Of a stretch of 64,000 nucleotides of DNA, positions 29,988-38,681 are shown piece by piece. Every line of letters starts with the position of its first letter. The stretch's first letter is position 1. Under the pieces are notes generated by a model. That model was not told the DNA's origin. It made no database searches and worked only from the letters and a program-made list of their open reading frames with translations. A program made the translations under genes and the position numbers. The stretch is from positions 868,001 to 932,000 of the forward strand of contig NZ_JAEDAO010000001.1 of NCBI RefSeq assembly GCF_016641735.1, given 5' to 3'. The DNA comes from Ramlibacter algicola (GTDB taxonomy: Bacteria > Pseudomonadota > Gammaproteobacteria > Burkholderiales > Burkholderiaceae_C).

Positions 29988-30395
29988 TCAGGCCTGCGTC
30001 GGCTGCGCCGCCGCGACCAGCGCGCACAGGCGCGCGCAGTAATCGACCAGCGCATCGATCTCGGTGGACTTGTCGAACACCGCATCCACGCCCAGCTGCG
30101 CGCACCGCTTGCGCACGCTCGCATTCACGTAGTTGCTGAACACCACCACGCGCTGCTGCGGCACCCGGCGGTGGATGCGCTGCAGGAGGCCGATGCCGCT
30201 GCCGTTCTTGAGGAACAGGTCGACGATCACGATGTCCCACGCATGATCGGGATCGGCGAGCCAGCGGCCGGCCTCGTCCTCGCCGGCGGAACCGCCGGCC
30301 ACTCTCACGCAGGTGAGCTCCTCCAGCGTGCCGGCGAGGTTCTCGCGGATCGTCGCGTTGTCCTCGACAACGTAGGCTCGCAGGCAGGCAGGCAC
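29988..30395 (-). CDS. Single-domain response regulator (receiver only)
   Basis: 135 residues, nearly all receiver domain: acidic pair Glu11-Asp12, phospho-acceptor Asp59 (VIVDLFLKNGSG), switch Ser in VVFSNY and Lys109 (DKS). No output domain, as in CheY/Spo0F-type shuttles. It converges on the GAF-EAL gene (7 bp between stops) and is divergent from the PAS-GGDEF-EAL gene. A close paralogue lies at 62816-63235. Confidence 0.9.
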   Translation of the reverse strand: MPACLRAYVVEDNATIRENLAGTLEELTCVRVAGGSAGEDEAGRWLADPDHAWDIVIVDLFLKNGSGIGLLQRIHRRVPQQRVVVFSNYVNASVRKRCAQLGVDAVFDKSTEIDALVDYCARLCALVAAAQPTQA

Positions 30396-30552
30396 GGACC
30401 GTCCACAGGTGATTCAGCCGTAGGGACTCTAAGCGCGGCCTTTCGTGTTCCCGTCGGCCGGCGCACCCGACCCCGAGTAGGACCACGCCTACCGCTGGGG
30501 GATGCCGGCGGCCGTACCATTCCAGTGGGCCTGTGCCCCATTGCCTGACCAC

Positions 30553-32979
30553 ATGCACAGCAACGACCTGGCGCAGGACGCCGACCTCGTCTCCATGCTC
30601 GAGCAGGCCGCGGCGCTTGGCGTCTGGCGGCTCGGCACGGCCACGGGCCGCGTGACCTGGACCGACCGTCTCGCCGCGATACACGCCGCTCCCCCGGGCT
30701 ACGCACCCGGCCATGCGCTCGAACACGTCGCGCCCGAGGACCGCGCGAAGCTCGAGCCGCTGCTGCGCGAGTGCGCGGCCAGCGGCGCGCCGTTCGACCA
30801 GGAGGTGCAGGTCGTGCGCCTCGACGGCAAGCGCGTGTGGGTGCGTGCACTCGGGCAAGCCATGCGCGACGCGGACGGCGCCATCGTTGGCGTGCAGGGC
30901 GCCATGCAGGAAATCGCGCCTCCCGGCCGGCCCGGGACGTTGATGCGCATGGGCGCGTCTCTGGGCGGTGATGCATTCGCCACGGTCGACCGCAATGGTG
31001 CGTTCACGTCGCTCAACGAGCGGGCCGAGGAACTCCTGGGCACGGATAGCCGGCAGCTGATGGGGCGGCGCCTGTGGAATTCGTTCCAGAAGACCGTTCG
31101 CCTGCGCGTCGAGGAGCAGTTCCGTTCGGCGATCGCGGCCTCGAAGCCGTTCGAATTCGAGGAGCTCGATGCGCGCCTGTCGCGCTGGCTCGAAGTGCGC
31201 GGCGTCGCGTTCGCCGGGGGCATGGCGATCCACCTGTCGGATGTGTCCGCGCGCCGCAAGTCACAGGAGCAACTGCGCTTGCTCGAAGGCAGCATCTCGC
31301 GCCTGAACGACATCGTGATCATCACGGAGGCCGGCCCCTTCGGCGAGCCCGGTCCCCGCATCGTGTTCGTCAACGAAGCGTTCGAGCGTCGCACCGGCTA
31401 CGACCGCGAGGAAGTGATCGGCCGCAGCCCGCGCCTCCTGCAGGGCCCCAACACGCAGCGCCGCGCGCTGGACCAGATCCGCGCCGCGATGGAAGAGTGG
31501 CGGCCGGCCCGCGTCGACCTGATCAACTACCGCAAGAACGGCGAACCCTACTGGGTCGACCTCGATGTGTCGCCCGTGTGGGACCGCGAGCGCAAGCTCA
31601 CGCACTGGGTGGCCGTCGGCCGCGACGTCACCGAGCGCAAGCTGGCCGAGGAGAAGATCCAGCACCTGGCCTTCTACGACGCGCTCACCAAGCTGCCGAA
31701 CCGGCAGCTGCTGATGGACCGCCTGCACGCCGCACTCGCCGATCCGGCGCGGCCGCGCGAAGGCGCGCTGATGTTCATCGACCTCGACAACTTCAAGGTC
31801 CTGAACGACACGCTGGGCCACCAGAAGGGCGACATGCTGCTGCAGCTGGTGGCCGAGCGCCTGCGCTCGTGCGTGGCCAAGGGCGACACCGTCGCCCGGC
31901 TGGGCGGCGACGAGTTCGTGATCCTGCTGGAGAACCGCGGCGACAAGCCCTTCGATCCCGCCACCGGTGCGCGGGCGGTGGCCGACCGCATCCTGGCCGC
32001 CCTGGGCGAGCCCTATGTGCTGCCGGGCTACCTGCACCACAGCACCTGCAGCATCGGCGTGACGCTGTTCGGCAAGAGCGACCGCACGGTGAGCGAGCTG
32101 CTCAAGCAAGCCGACCTGGCGATGTACCAGGCCAAGCGCGCGGGCCGCAACACGGTGTGCTTCTTCGATCCCGAGATGCAGGCGGTGGTCAGCGCGAATG
32201 CGGCGCTGTCCTCGGACCTGCGGCAGGCCTGGCGCGAGAACCAGTTCCGCATCGACTACCAGCCGCAGGTGGGCGTCGACGGCCAAATGATCGGCGTCGA
32301 AGCGCTGCTGCGCTGGCTGCATCCGCAGCGCGGCATGGTGCCCCCGGACCAGTTCATCCCCGCCGCCGAGGAGACGTCGCTGATCATCCCGATCGGCCGC
32401 TGGGTGCTCGACGCTGCCTGCGCGCAGCTCGCAGCCTGGGCGCGCCGGCCCGACCGGCGCCACCTGAGCATCGCCGTCAACGTCAGCGTGCGGCAGTTCC
32501 GCCACCCCGAGTTCGTCGACGAGGTCCTGCAGGTGATCCGCCAATGGGACATCCAGCCCAACAAGCTGAAGCTCGAACTCACGGAGAGCCTGCTGGCCGA
32601 CGGCATCGACGTCACGATCGCCAAGATGGGCAGCCTCAAGGACATGGGGGTCGCGCTGTCACTCGACGATTTCGGCATCGGCTACTCCTCGCTGTCGTAC
32701 CTGAAGCGCCTGCCGCTGGACCAGCTGAAGATCGACCGCGAGTTCGTCAAGGACATCCTGACGGATGCCAACGACGCTGCCATTGCGAAGACCGTGATCG
32801 GGCTCGCGCAGAGCCTGCATCTCGACGTGATCGCCGAGGGGGTGGAGACGGAGGAGCAGCGTGACTTCCTGGAGAAGCAGGGCTGCTATTCGTTCCAGGG
32901 CTACCTGTTCTGCAAGCCGCTGCCCATCGACGAGCTGGAGGCGTTCATCGACCGCTCGGCCGAGATGGTTCCGGCCTGA
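30553..32979 (+). CDS. Triple-PAS / GGDEF / EAL protein, predicted bifunctional c-di-GMP enzyme
   Basis: 808 residues from the ATG at 30553. PAS-type sensor domains at about 15-125, 132-235 and 245-362 precede an intact GGDEF domain (motif 451-455, RLGGDEFVILL) and an intact EAL domain (motif 583-585, then DDFGIGYSSL, DQLKIDREFV, AEGVETEE). The Arg of the RxxD inhibitory site is missing (AKGD precedes TVARLGGDEF), so product inhibition may be absent. The third PAS resembles LOV domains (IGRSPRLLQGP) but has no photoactive Cys. Cytoplasmic. Confidence 0.92.
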   Translation: MHSNDLAQDADLVSMLEQAAALGVWRLGTATGRVTWTDRLAAIHAAPPGYAPGHALEHVAPEDRAKLEPLLRECAASGAPFDQEVQVVRLDGKRVWVRALGQAMRDADGAIVGVQGAMQEIAPPGRPGTLMRMGASLGGDAFATVDRNGAFTSLNERAEELLGTDSRQLMGRRLWNSFQKTVRLRVEEQFRSAIAASKPFEFEELDARLSRWLEVRGVAFAGGMAIHLSDVSARRKSQEQLRLLEGSISRLNDIVIITEAGPFGEPGPRIVFVNEAFERRTGYDREEVIGRSPRLLQGPNTQRRALDQIRAAMEEWRPARVDLINYRKNGEPYWVDLDVSPVWDRERKLTHWVAVGRDVTERKLAEEKIQHLAFYDALTKLPNRQLLMDRLHAALADPARPREGALMFIDLDNFKVLNDTLGHQKGDMLLQLVAERLRSCVAKGDTVARLGGDEFVILLENRGDKPFDPATGARAVADRILAALGEPYVLPGYLHHSTCSIGVTLFGKSDRTVSELLKQADLAMYQAKRAGRNTVCFFDPEMQAVVSANAALSSDLRQAWRENQFRIDYQPQVGVDGQMIGVEALLRWLHPQRGMVPPDQFIPAAEETSLIIPIGRWVLDAACAQLAAWARRPDRRHLSIAVNVSVRQFRHPEFVDEVLQVIRQWDIQPNKLKLELTESLLADGIDVTIAKMGSLKDMGVALSLDDFGIGYSSLSYLKRLPLDQLKIDREFVKDILTDANDAAIAKTVIGLAQSLHLDVIAEGVETEEQRDFLEKQGCYSFQGYLFCKPLPIDELEAFIDRSAEMVPA

Positions 32980-32985
32980 GCGCGG

Positions 32986-33723
32986 TCAGAGCGGCGCGAT
33001 CTGGAGCGGACCGTTGGGCACCATGCGCGGCACGCGCATGACGATCTGGTTCTCGGTGCGGAACAGCTCGACGCCTTCGGCCACGGCCAGCGCCTGCACG
33101 TCCGCCCAGTCCACCACGCGGTAGCCCGGCTGCACCGCCAGCGCGTCCACGGCGCCGTCCTCTTCGGGGCGCAACGTGCAGCGCACCGTCACGACGGCAA
33201 AACCGGGAGACACCTCGGCGGAGATCACGAGATCGGCGGGCTTGCCGGCCGCGTCGGCCAGCGACAGCAGCGAGGCGGCGACCAGGTGGCGCACCGCCAC
33301 GCGCGACACCTCCAGGTCGGAATCGGGCACGTCGTTGGCCAGCGTGCAGCCGCGGAAGTTGAAGCTGCTGCGCAGCAGCGACACGCATTCCTCGATGCCG
33401 TCGCGCAGCCGCACCGTCTCGTCCTCGGACGGCGAGATCCACGCGGCGACTTTCAGGCAGGCGGCCACGCCTTCCCGCGCGAGACGGTTCATGCGAGCGA
33501 TGCTGGCCTCGAACTCGGCGGGGGAGGGCGTGCCCTTTTCGAGCTTGGCGCCCATCACCTCGGCCATCATCGCGACGGCCTGCAGGTTGACGACCATGTC
33601 GTGCTTGAGGGCAGGGGCGAGCCGGCGCAGCACGCCGTAGCGCGCCGCTTCCGCGTTGTTGCGCGGCCGCTTGGTCGACGCCTGTTGCATGCCCGTGTCC
33701 GCGGATTGGGTCGTGAGCCTCAT
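32986..33723 (-). CDS. Histidine-kinase-like protein without a clear ATPase domain
   Basis: 245 residues from the ATG at 33723; ribosome-binding signal weak. The segment RYGVLRRLAPALKHDMVVNLQ (His41) looks like a histidine-kinase dimerisation/phosphoacceptor helix, followed by another helix pair. The C-terminal half (about 120-245) has an alpha/beta layout like an HATPase but no N, G1 or G2 boxes can be pointed out. It could be a phosphotransfer protein or an inactive kinase serving the lone receivers nearby. It starts 159 bp from divergent greB, and its stop faces that of the PAS-GGDEF-EAL gene. Confidence 0.65.
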   Translation of the reverse strand: MRLTTQSADTGMQQASTKRPRNNAEAARYGVLRRLAPALKHDMVVNLQAVAMMAEVMGAKLEKGTPSPAEFEASIARMNRLAREGVAACLKVAAWISPSEDETVRLRDGIEECVSLLRSSFNFRGCTLANDVPDSDLEVSRVAVRHLVAASLLSLADAAGKPADLVISAEVSPGFAVVTVRCTLRPEEDGAVDALAVQPGYRVVDWADVQALAVAEGVELFRTENQIVMRVPRMVPNGPLQIAPL

Positions 33724-33882
33724 GGCCGTGCCCACACCGCGCCACGGCGCGTGGTCGCTGCTCGCTTCATGTGCGGCCGATTGTTCGGGTCGGACGGCTC
33801 GGCCGTCGTCAGCAGATGACCGTGCGGGCTGTAGGAGGGCTCTGGCGCGACCGCACGCGGCCCGCGCCGCTATCCTTGCACC

Positions 33883-34440
33883 ATGAGCAAGGCGTTCACG
33901 CGCGAGACCGACACCGAGGACGAGGAGGACGTCGCCGCACCGCTGCCTGCGGGCGGGCGCAACTACATCACGCCGGAGGGCTACGCGCGCCTGCGCGGCG
34001 AGTTGCTGCACTTGATCGACGAAGAGCGGCCCCAGGTCGTGGAGGTCGTGCATTGGGCGGCCAGCAACGGCGACCGCTCCGAGAACGGCGACTACCTTTA
34101 CGGCAAGAAGCGCCTGCGCGAAATCGACCGCCGGATCCGCTTCCTCACCAAGCGGCTCGAGATCGCGGAGGTCACCGATCCCTCGGCCCACCACGGCAAG
34201 TCGCAGGTGTTCTTCGGCGCGACCGTGACGTACGCGGAGGAATCGGGCGACGAGCGCACGATCACCATCGTCGGCATCGACGAGGCCGACAGCCTGCAGG
34301 GGCAGGTGAGCTGGATCTCGCCCATCGCGCGGGCGTTGCTGAAGGCGAACGAAGGCGACGCCGTGAAACTGGTCACCCCCGCCGGCACGCAGGAGATCGA
34401 CGTGCTGGAGGTGCGCTACCCGGCGCCGTCAGGCGGCTGA
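33883..34440 (+). CDS. greB: Transcription elongation factor GreB
   Basis: 185 residues. Gre factors enter the RNA polymerase secondary channel and stimulate cleavage of backtracked RNA. The coiled coil (PEGYARLRGELLHLIDEERP ... SENGDYLYGKKRLREIDRRI) has the acidic tip, and the C-terminal FKBP-like domain contains the GATVTY and ISPIARALLKANEGD blocks. An acidic N-terminal extension (about 8-17) is unusual in amount. Its 3' end overlaps convergent spoT by 12 bp. Confidence 0.94.
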   Translation: MSKAFTRETDTEDEEDVAAPLPAGGRNYITPEGYARLRGELLHLIDEERPQVVEVVHWAASNGDRSENGDYLYGKKRLREIDRRIRFLTKRLEIAEVTDPSAHHGKSQVFFGATVTYAEESGDERTITIVGIDEADSLQGQVSWISPIARALLKANEGDAVKLVTPAGTQEIDVLEVRYPAPSGG

Positions 34441-36702
34441 GCGTCCCGCGCGCAGCCGCTGCGCGCGCATCACGGACGGCGTGCGCTTGAGCGTGCGCAT
34501 CACCGCGTCCAGGTGCACGCGATCGCGCACGGCGATCAGGAAGCGCAGGTCGGTGGCGTCCTGCGCGCGCTCGTCGTCCATGTCCACGTGCGTGATGTCC
34601 GCCTCGACGCTCGCCAACGCGGACGCCACGCGGGCCAGCACGCCCTTGGAGTTCTGCACGGTGACCAGCACGCCGGCCTCGAACGGCCGCACCGGCTCGT
34701 CCGACCAGTCGACGCCGATGAAGCGCTCCGCGTCCTTGTGCTGCAGGCGGCGCGCCACCGCGCAGTCGTCCAGGTGCACGACCAGCCCCTCGCCGCGCCC
34801 CAGGTAGCCCACGATGGGATCGCCGGGGATGGGGCGGCAGCAGGCGGCGAACTGCACCGACGCGTTCTCGCTGCCATCGAGCACCACCGACCCTTGCGAC
34901 ACGTTCTCGTGCGCCGTGAAGCGCTCGCGCGTGATCAGGAGGGCGTCGGGCTTCTGGCCCCGTTCGGCCATCAGCGTCATCAGCCGCTTCGCAACGATGC
35001 CGGCAATGCGCTTGCCCAGGCCCAGGTCCGTGAGCAGTTCCTGCCGCGTGCGGTTGCCGGTGAAGCGCAGCAGCTTGTCCCACAGCGCGGCGTTGTCGCC
35101 GTCCTCGGGAGGCAACTGCTTGATGCCCTCGGCCCGCAGCGCCTGCGACAGCAGCTTCTCGCCCAGCTCCTGCGACTCGGCCTGCGCCAGCGTCTTGAGG
35201 TGGTGACGGATCTTCGAGCGCGCCCGGCCGGTGCGCACGAACCCGAGCCACGCCGGGTTGGGCGTCGACACCGCCGCCGTGACCACCTCGATGACGTCGC
35301 CGTTCTTCAGCTCCGTGCGCAGCGGCACCTGCACGCCGTTGATCTTGGCGGCGACCGTGCGGTCGCCCACGTCGCTGTGGATCGAATAAGCGAAGTCGAC
35401 GACCGTGGCGCCGCGCGGCATCGCCATGATCTGGCTCTTGGGCGTGAACACGTAGACCGCATCGGGGAACAGGTCGATCTTGACGTGGTCCCAGAACTCC
35501 GCGGCGTCGCGGGTCTCGTGCTGGATGTCCAGCAGCGACTGCAGCCACTTGGTGCCCAGGCGCTCGGAGTTGTCGCTCTCGGGGTGGCTGGCCTTGTACA
35601 GCCAGTGCGCGGCGACGCCAGACTCGGCCACCACGTGCATGGCCTCGGTGCGCATCTGGAATTCCACGTTGACACCCGACGGACCGACGAGCGTGGTGTG
35701 GAGCGACTGGTAGCCGTTGACCTTGGGGATCGCGATGTGGTCCTTGAAGCGGCCGGGCACCGGCTTGTACATCTGGTGCAGCACGCCCAGCGCCGTGTAG
35801 CAGTCGGTGATCGACGGCACGATGACGCGGAAGCCGTAGATGTCCGTGACCTGGGCGAACGACAGGTGCTTCTCGTCCATCTTCCGGTAGATGGAATAGA
35901 GCGTCTTCTCGCGCCCGGCGATGCGCACCTTCATCCCCGCCTGCTCGAACGCCTGCTCCACCTCGCGCTGCACCTTCTGGATCAGGTCGCGGCGGCGGCT
36001 GCGCGCCTTCTGCACGGCCTTGTCCAGGACCCCATGGCGCCACGGCTGCAGGTGGCGGAACGCCAGCTCCTGCAGTTCGCGGTAGGTGGCATTCAGGCCC
36101 AGGCGGTGCGCGATCGGCGCGTAGATGTCCAGCGTCTCGCGCGACGTGCGGCCCCACTTCTCGCGCGGGACGTCGTCCAGCGTGCGCATGTTGTGGGTGC
36201 GGTCGGCCAGCTTGATCAGGATGACGCGCACGTCGCGCGCCATCGCCAGCAGCATCTTGCGGAAGGACTCGGCCTGGCTTTCCTCGCGCGTGTTGAACTG
36301 CAGCTTGTCCAGCTTGGTCAGCCCGTCGACCAGTTCGGCGACGGCGGCGCCGAAGCGCTCGATCAATTGCGGCTTGGTGACGCCGCAGTCCTCGATGGCG
36401 TCGTGCAGCAGGGCCGCCATCAGGGCCTGGGCGTCGAGCTTCCACTCCGCGCATCGCGCCGCGACGGCGATCGGGTGCGTGATGTACGGCTCGCCCGAGG
36501 CGCGGATCTGCCCCAGGTGCGCCTCGTCCGCGAAGCGGTAGGCCTGGCGCACCTGCTCGATGTCGGCGGGGTCCAGGTAGTCCAGCTTGGCCGTGAGCGC
36601 GGCGAAGCTCGCCGCCGCCGCATTGGCCGCGGCGGGGGTGGGAACGACCGGGGCCTTGCGGCCGGCGGGCTGCCCCGTCGAGGTGGGAATCACGGCACTC
36701 AC
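34429..36702 (-). CDS. spoT: RelA/SpoT-family (p)ppGpp synthetase/hydrolase
   Basis: 757 residues from a GTG at 36702; a TTG at 36744 is in frame but lies just below the rpoZ terminator. The HD hydrolase domain is intact (THPIAVAARCAEW, ALLHDAIEDCG), as are the synthetase domain (GREKTLYSIYRKM, DIYGFRVIVPS, GYQSLHTTLVG), the TGS domain (VFTPKSQIMAMPRGATVVDFAY) and a C-terminal ACT. An intact hydrolase site points to a SpoT-type bifunctional enzyme. It lies downstream of gmk-rpoZ as in E. coli, but behind a structured 120-nt spacer. Confidence 0.95.
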   Translation of the reverse strand: MSAVIPTSTGQPAGRKAPVVPTPAAANAAAASFAALTAKLDYLDPADIEQVRQAYRFADEAHLGQIRASGEPYITHPIAVAARCAEWKLDAQALMAALLHDAIEDCGVTKPQLIERFGAAVAELVDGLTKLDKLQFNTREESQAESFRKMLLAMARDVRVILIKLADRTHNMRTLDDVPREKWGRTSRETLDIYAPIAHRLGLNATYRELQELAFRHLQPWRHGVLDKAVQKARSRRRDLIQKVQREVEQAFEQAGMKVRIAGREKTLYSIYRKMDEKHLSFAQVTDIYGFRVIVPSITDCYTALGVLHQMYKPVPGRFKDHIAIPKVNGYQSLHTTLVGPSGVNVEFQMRTEAMHVVAESGVAAHWLYKASHPESDNSERLGTKWLQSLLDIQHETRDAAEFWDHVKIDLFPDAVYVFTPKSQIMAMPRGATVVDFAYSIHSDVGDRTVAAKINGVQVPLRTELKNGDVIEVVTAAVSTPNPAWLGFVRTGRARSKIRHHLKTLAQAESQELGEKLLSQALRAEGIKQLPPEDGDNAALWDKLLRFTGNRTRQELLTDLGLGKRIAGIVAKRLMTLMAERGQKPDALLITRERFTAHENVSQGSVVLDGSENASVQFAACCRPIPGDPIVGYLGRGEGLVVHLDDCAVARRLQHKDAERFIGVDWSDEPVRPFEAGVLVTVQNSKGVLARVASALASVEADITHVDMDDERAQDATDLRFLIAVRDRVHLDAVMRTLKRTPSVMRAQRLRAGRSAA

Positions 36703-36744
36703 GCCCTCACTGTAGCCGCAGGGCCGCAGTGGTGCGAGCGCCAA

Positions 36745-36770
36745 CGAAAAAGCACCGCGGCGCGGTGCTT
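36745..36770 (-). terminator. Rho-independent terminator between rpoZ and spoT
   Basis: A perfect 9-bp stem (AAGCACCGC / GCGGTGCTT) with a three-base loop is followed by TTTTT on the minus strand. It lies between rpoZ and spoT, so spoT expression would need readthrough or a promoter in the remaining 42 bp. Confidence 0.85.
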
Positions 36771-36778
36771 GTATCCGT

Positions 36779-36862
36779 GCGGAAACCTTCCGGGAAGGCT
36801 CCGCTTGTGCGTCGAGATCCTGACTTTCGTCAGGATGCCCGGCACGCTTCGCTTAGCCGGGC
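36779..36862 (-). repeat. Three consecutive hairpins at the 3' end of rpoZ
   Basis: Hairpin at 36779-36804 (GCGGA..TCCGC closing CCTTC/GAAGG), a perfect 8-bp hairpin at 36817-36836 (ATCCTGAC, loop TTTC, GTCAGGAT) and a 7-bp hairpin at 36837-36862 (GCCCGGC/GCCGGGC) that includes the rpoZ stop codon. With the terminator they form a chain of four structures in the rpoZ-spoT mRNA. Confidence 0.65.
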
Positions 36863-37056
36863 ACTTTCTTCAGCATCTCGAGACCGACCTTGCCTTCGGC
36901 GATCTCGCGCAGGGCGGTGACCCCCGGCTTGTTCTTGCTCTCGATCTTGGGCGCGTGGCCCTGGCTGAGCATGCGCGCGCGATACGTCGCGGCCAGCACC
37001 AGCTGGAAGCGGTTCGGGATCTTCTCGAGGCAATCTTCGACGGTGATGCGTGCCAT
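36853..37056 (-). CDS. rpoZ: RNA polymerase omega subunit
   Basis: 67 residues, the usual betaproteobacterial length. Omega helps fold beta' and forms part of the ppGpp site. N-terminal [23 protein letters not shown] and the conserved Lys/Asn-rich [19 protein letters not shown] are diagnostic. GAGGT precedes the start. It lies between gmk (22 bp upstream) and spoT, so the alarmone enzyme and a subunit of its target are neighbours. Confidence 0.97.
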   Translation of the reverse strand: MARITVEDCLEKIPNRFQLVLAATYRARMLSQGHAPKIESKNKPGVTALREIAEGKVGLEMLKKVPG

Positions 37057-37078
37057 GGCGGGTACCTCGCTGGGGAAA

Positions 37079-37699
37079 TCAGGGGATGTGCAGGGCCTGG
37101 AAAGTCGCGGCCCGGGCCCGGCGCTGGGCGGAAAACTTCAGCCGCTGGGCATGAACGATCGCCTTCAGGTCGAACAGCGCTCGCTCAAAGAGTTCGTTGA
37201 TTATAACGAAGTCGAAGTTGGGGGCCTGGGCCACCTCCTCGGCGGCGTTGGCCAGCCGCAGCTCGATGGTGTCGGCGGAGTCCTCGCCTCGCCGCTGCAG
37301 GCGCGAGCGCAGTTCCTCCCAGCTGGGAGGCAGGATGAACACCAGCACCGCGTTGGCGAAGATGCGCTTGATCTGGAGCGCGCCCTGGAAGTCGATCTCC
37401 AGGATCACGTCGGCGCCTTGCGCGATGCGCTCCTCGATCCCCGCCTTGGACGTGCCGTAGCGATGCCCGTGCACGTTCGCCCACTCGACGAAGGCCGAAT
37501 CCAGCACCATCCGGTCGAATTCCTCGGCCGACACGAAGAAGTACTCGCGCCCGTGCACCTCCTGCCCGCGCGGCGGGCGGGTGGTGTGCGAGACGGAGGG
37601 CTGGACCTGCTTGTCCAGCTCCATCAGCGCCTTGACCAGGCTGGACTTGCCGGCGCCGCTGGGGGCGGCGACGACGAACAGGTTGCCGGGGTAGTCCAT
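37079..37699 (-). CDS. gmk: Guanylate kinase
   Basis: 206 residues from the ATG at 37699 ([10 protein letters not shown]); a GTG two codons upstream (37705) overlaps the yicC stop as GTGA and is an equally possible coupled start. It converts GMP and ATP to GDP. P-loop APSGAGKSS, the GMP-binding [19 protein letters not shown], and [13 protein letters not shown] are present. Part of yicC-gmk-rpoZ. Confidence 0.96.
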   Translation of the reverse strand: MDYPGNLFVVAAPSGAGKSSLVKALMELDKQVQPSVSHTTRPPRGQEVHGREYFFVSAEEFDRMVLDSAFVEWANVHGHRYGTSKAGIEERIAQGADVILEIDFQGALQIKRIFANAVLVFILPPSWEELRSRLQRRGEDSADTIELRLANAAEEVAQAPNFDFVIINELFERALFDLKAIVHAQRLKFSAQRRARAATFQALHIP

Positions 37700-37701
37700 G
37701 G

Positions 37702-38616
37702 TCACTCGATGTTCTGCACTTGCTCGCGCATCTGCTCGACCAGCACCTTCATGTCGACCGAGATGCGGGTCAGTTCCAGCGCCGCGGACTTCGAGCCCAG
37801 GGTGTTGGCCTCGCGATGCAGTTCCTGGATCAGGAAGTCCAGGCGCTTGCCGGCTTCGCCGCCCTTCTTCACCAGCCGCTCGATCTCGTCGAGGTGCGCC
37901 GCCAGGCGCGTGAGTTCCTCGGCCACGTCGATGCGGATCGCGAAAGCGGTGGCCTCGGTCAGCGCGCGGTCCTGCGCGGCCTCGGGGGTGGCGGTGCCTT
38001 CGGCCAGGCCCATCGCCTCGTTCCAGCGCTCCAGGAAACGGGCGCGTTGCTGCTCGACCAGCTGCGGCACGAGGGGCGCCGCCTGCTTGGCGAGTTCGCG
38101 CAATTGGCGCAGGTGGCCGAGCAGCATCTCGGCCAGCCGCGCGCCCTCGCGCTCGCGGGCGGCGACCAGGTCGTCGACCGTCTTGCGCGCCAAGGCGAGC
38201 AGGGGTTCGCCGAAATCCAACACCTGCGTGTCTTCCGCGGCGCCCAGCCGCAGGGCGTCCGCGACGCTCAGCGCGCGCGCATCGGGCAGCCAGCTGCGCA
38301 CCATGTCCTGCACCGCCGACAGGCGCTGCAGCACGCGGGCGGAAGGCTCGCGGACGGTGTCGCCGGCCGTGGTCTCCACGCCGGCGCGCAGTTCGACCTT
38401 GCCGCGCTTCAGGCGCGACTGCAGCAGCTCGCGCAGGGCGGGTTCGTGCTGGCGCAGGTCCTCCGACAGCTTGAACGTGAGGTCCAGGAAGCGGCTGTTG
38501 ACGGACCGGATCTCGAGGCCGACGCGGGCCTGGCCGGCCCGCAAATCATTGCCAGGCGCGGCTTGCGCCAGGCTGTGTTGGCCGCTGGCGTAGCCGGTCA
38601 TGCTGTAAACTGGCAT
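37702..38616 (-). CDS. yicC: YicC/YloC family endoribonuclease
   Basis: 304 residues from the ATG at 38616 (an ATG at 38601, MTGYAS, is the other candidate). The family signature is clear: SMTGYASG at the start, [16 protein letters not shown], and the C-terminal [22 protein letters not shown] with conserved acidic and basic residues. YicC proteins are RNA-cleaving enzymes implicated in sRNA turnover. It overlaps gmk and is divergent from the Ser/Thr kinase across 65 bp. Confidence 0.94.
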   Translation of the reverse strand: MPVYSMTGYASGQHSLAQAAPGNDLRAGQARVGLEIRSVNSRFLDLTFKLSEDLRQHEPALRELLQSRLKRGKVELRAGVETTAGDTVREPSARVLQRLSAVQDMVRSWLPDARALSVADALRLGAAEDTQVLDFGEPLLALARKTVDDLVAAREREGARLAEMLLGHLRQLRELAKQAAPLVPQLVEQQRARFLERWNEAMGLAEGTATPEAAQDRALTEATAFAIRIDVAEELTRLAAHLDEIERLVKKGGEAGKRLDFLIQELHREANTLGSKSAALELTRISVDMKVLVEQMREQVQNIE

Positions 38617-38681
38617 CGACTCTCAGGGGGTGTTGCGGGAACGAGGATAACCGGGGCACAGTCGGGCCTCGCCTGGAAATT

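Noticed and set aside
28052..30124. Long - strand open frame opposite the GAF-EAL gene
   Set aside because: Antisense to a multi-domain protein with intact EAL motifs.
34513..37200. Long + strand open frame (about 895 codons) opposite spoT, rpoZ and gmk
   Set aside because: Antisense to three conserved genes; low-complexity composition; shadow of codon bias.
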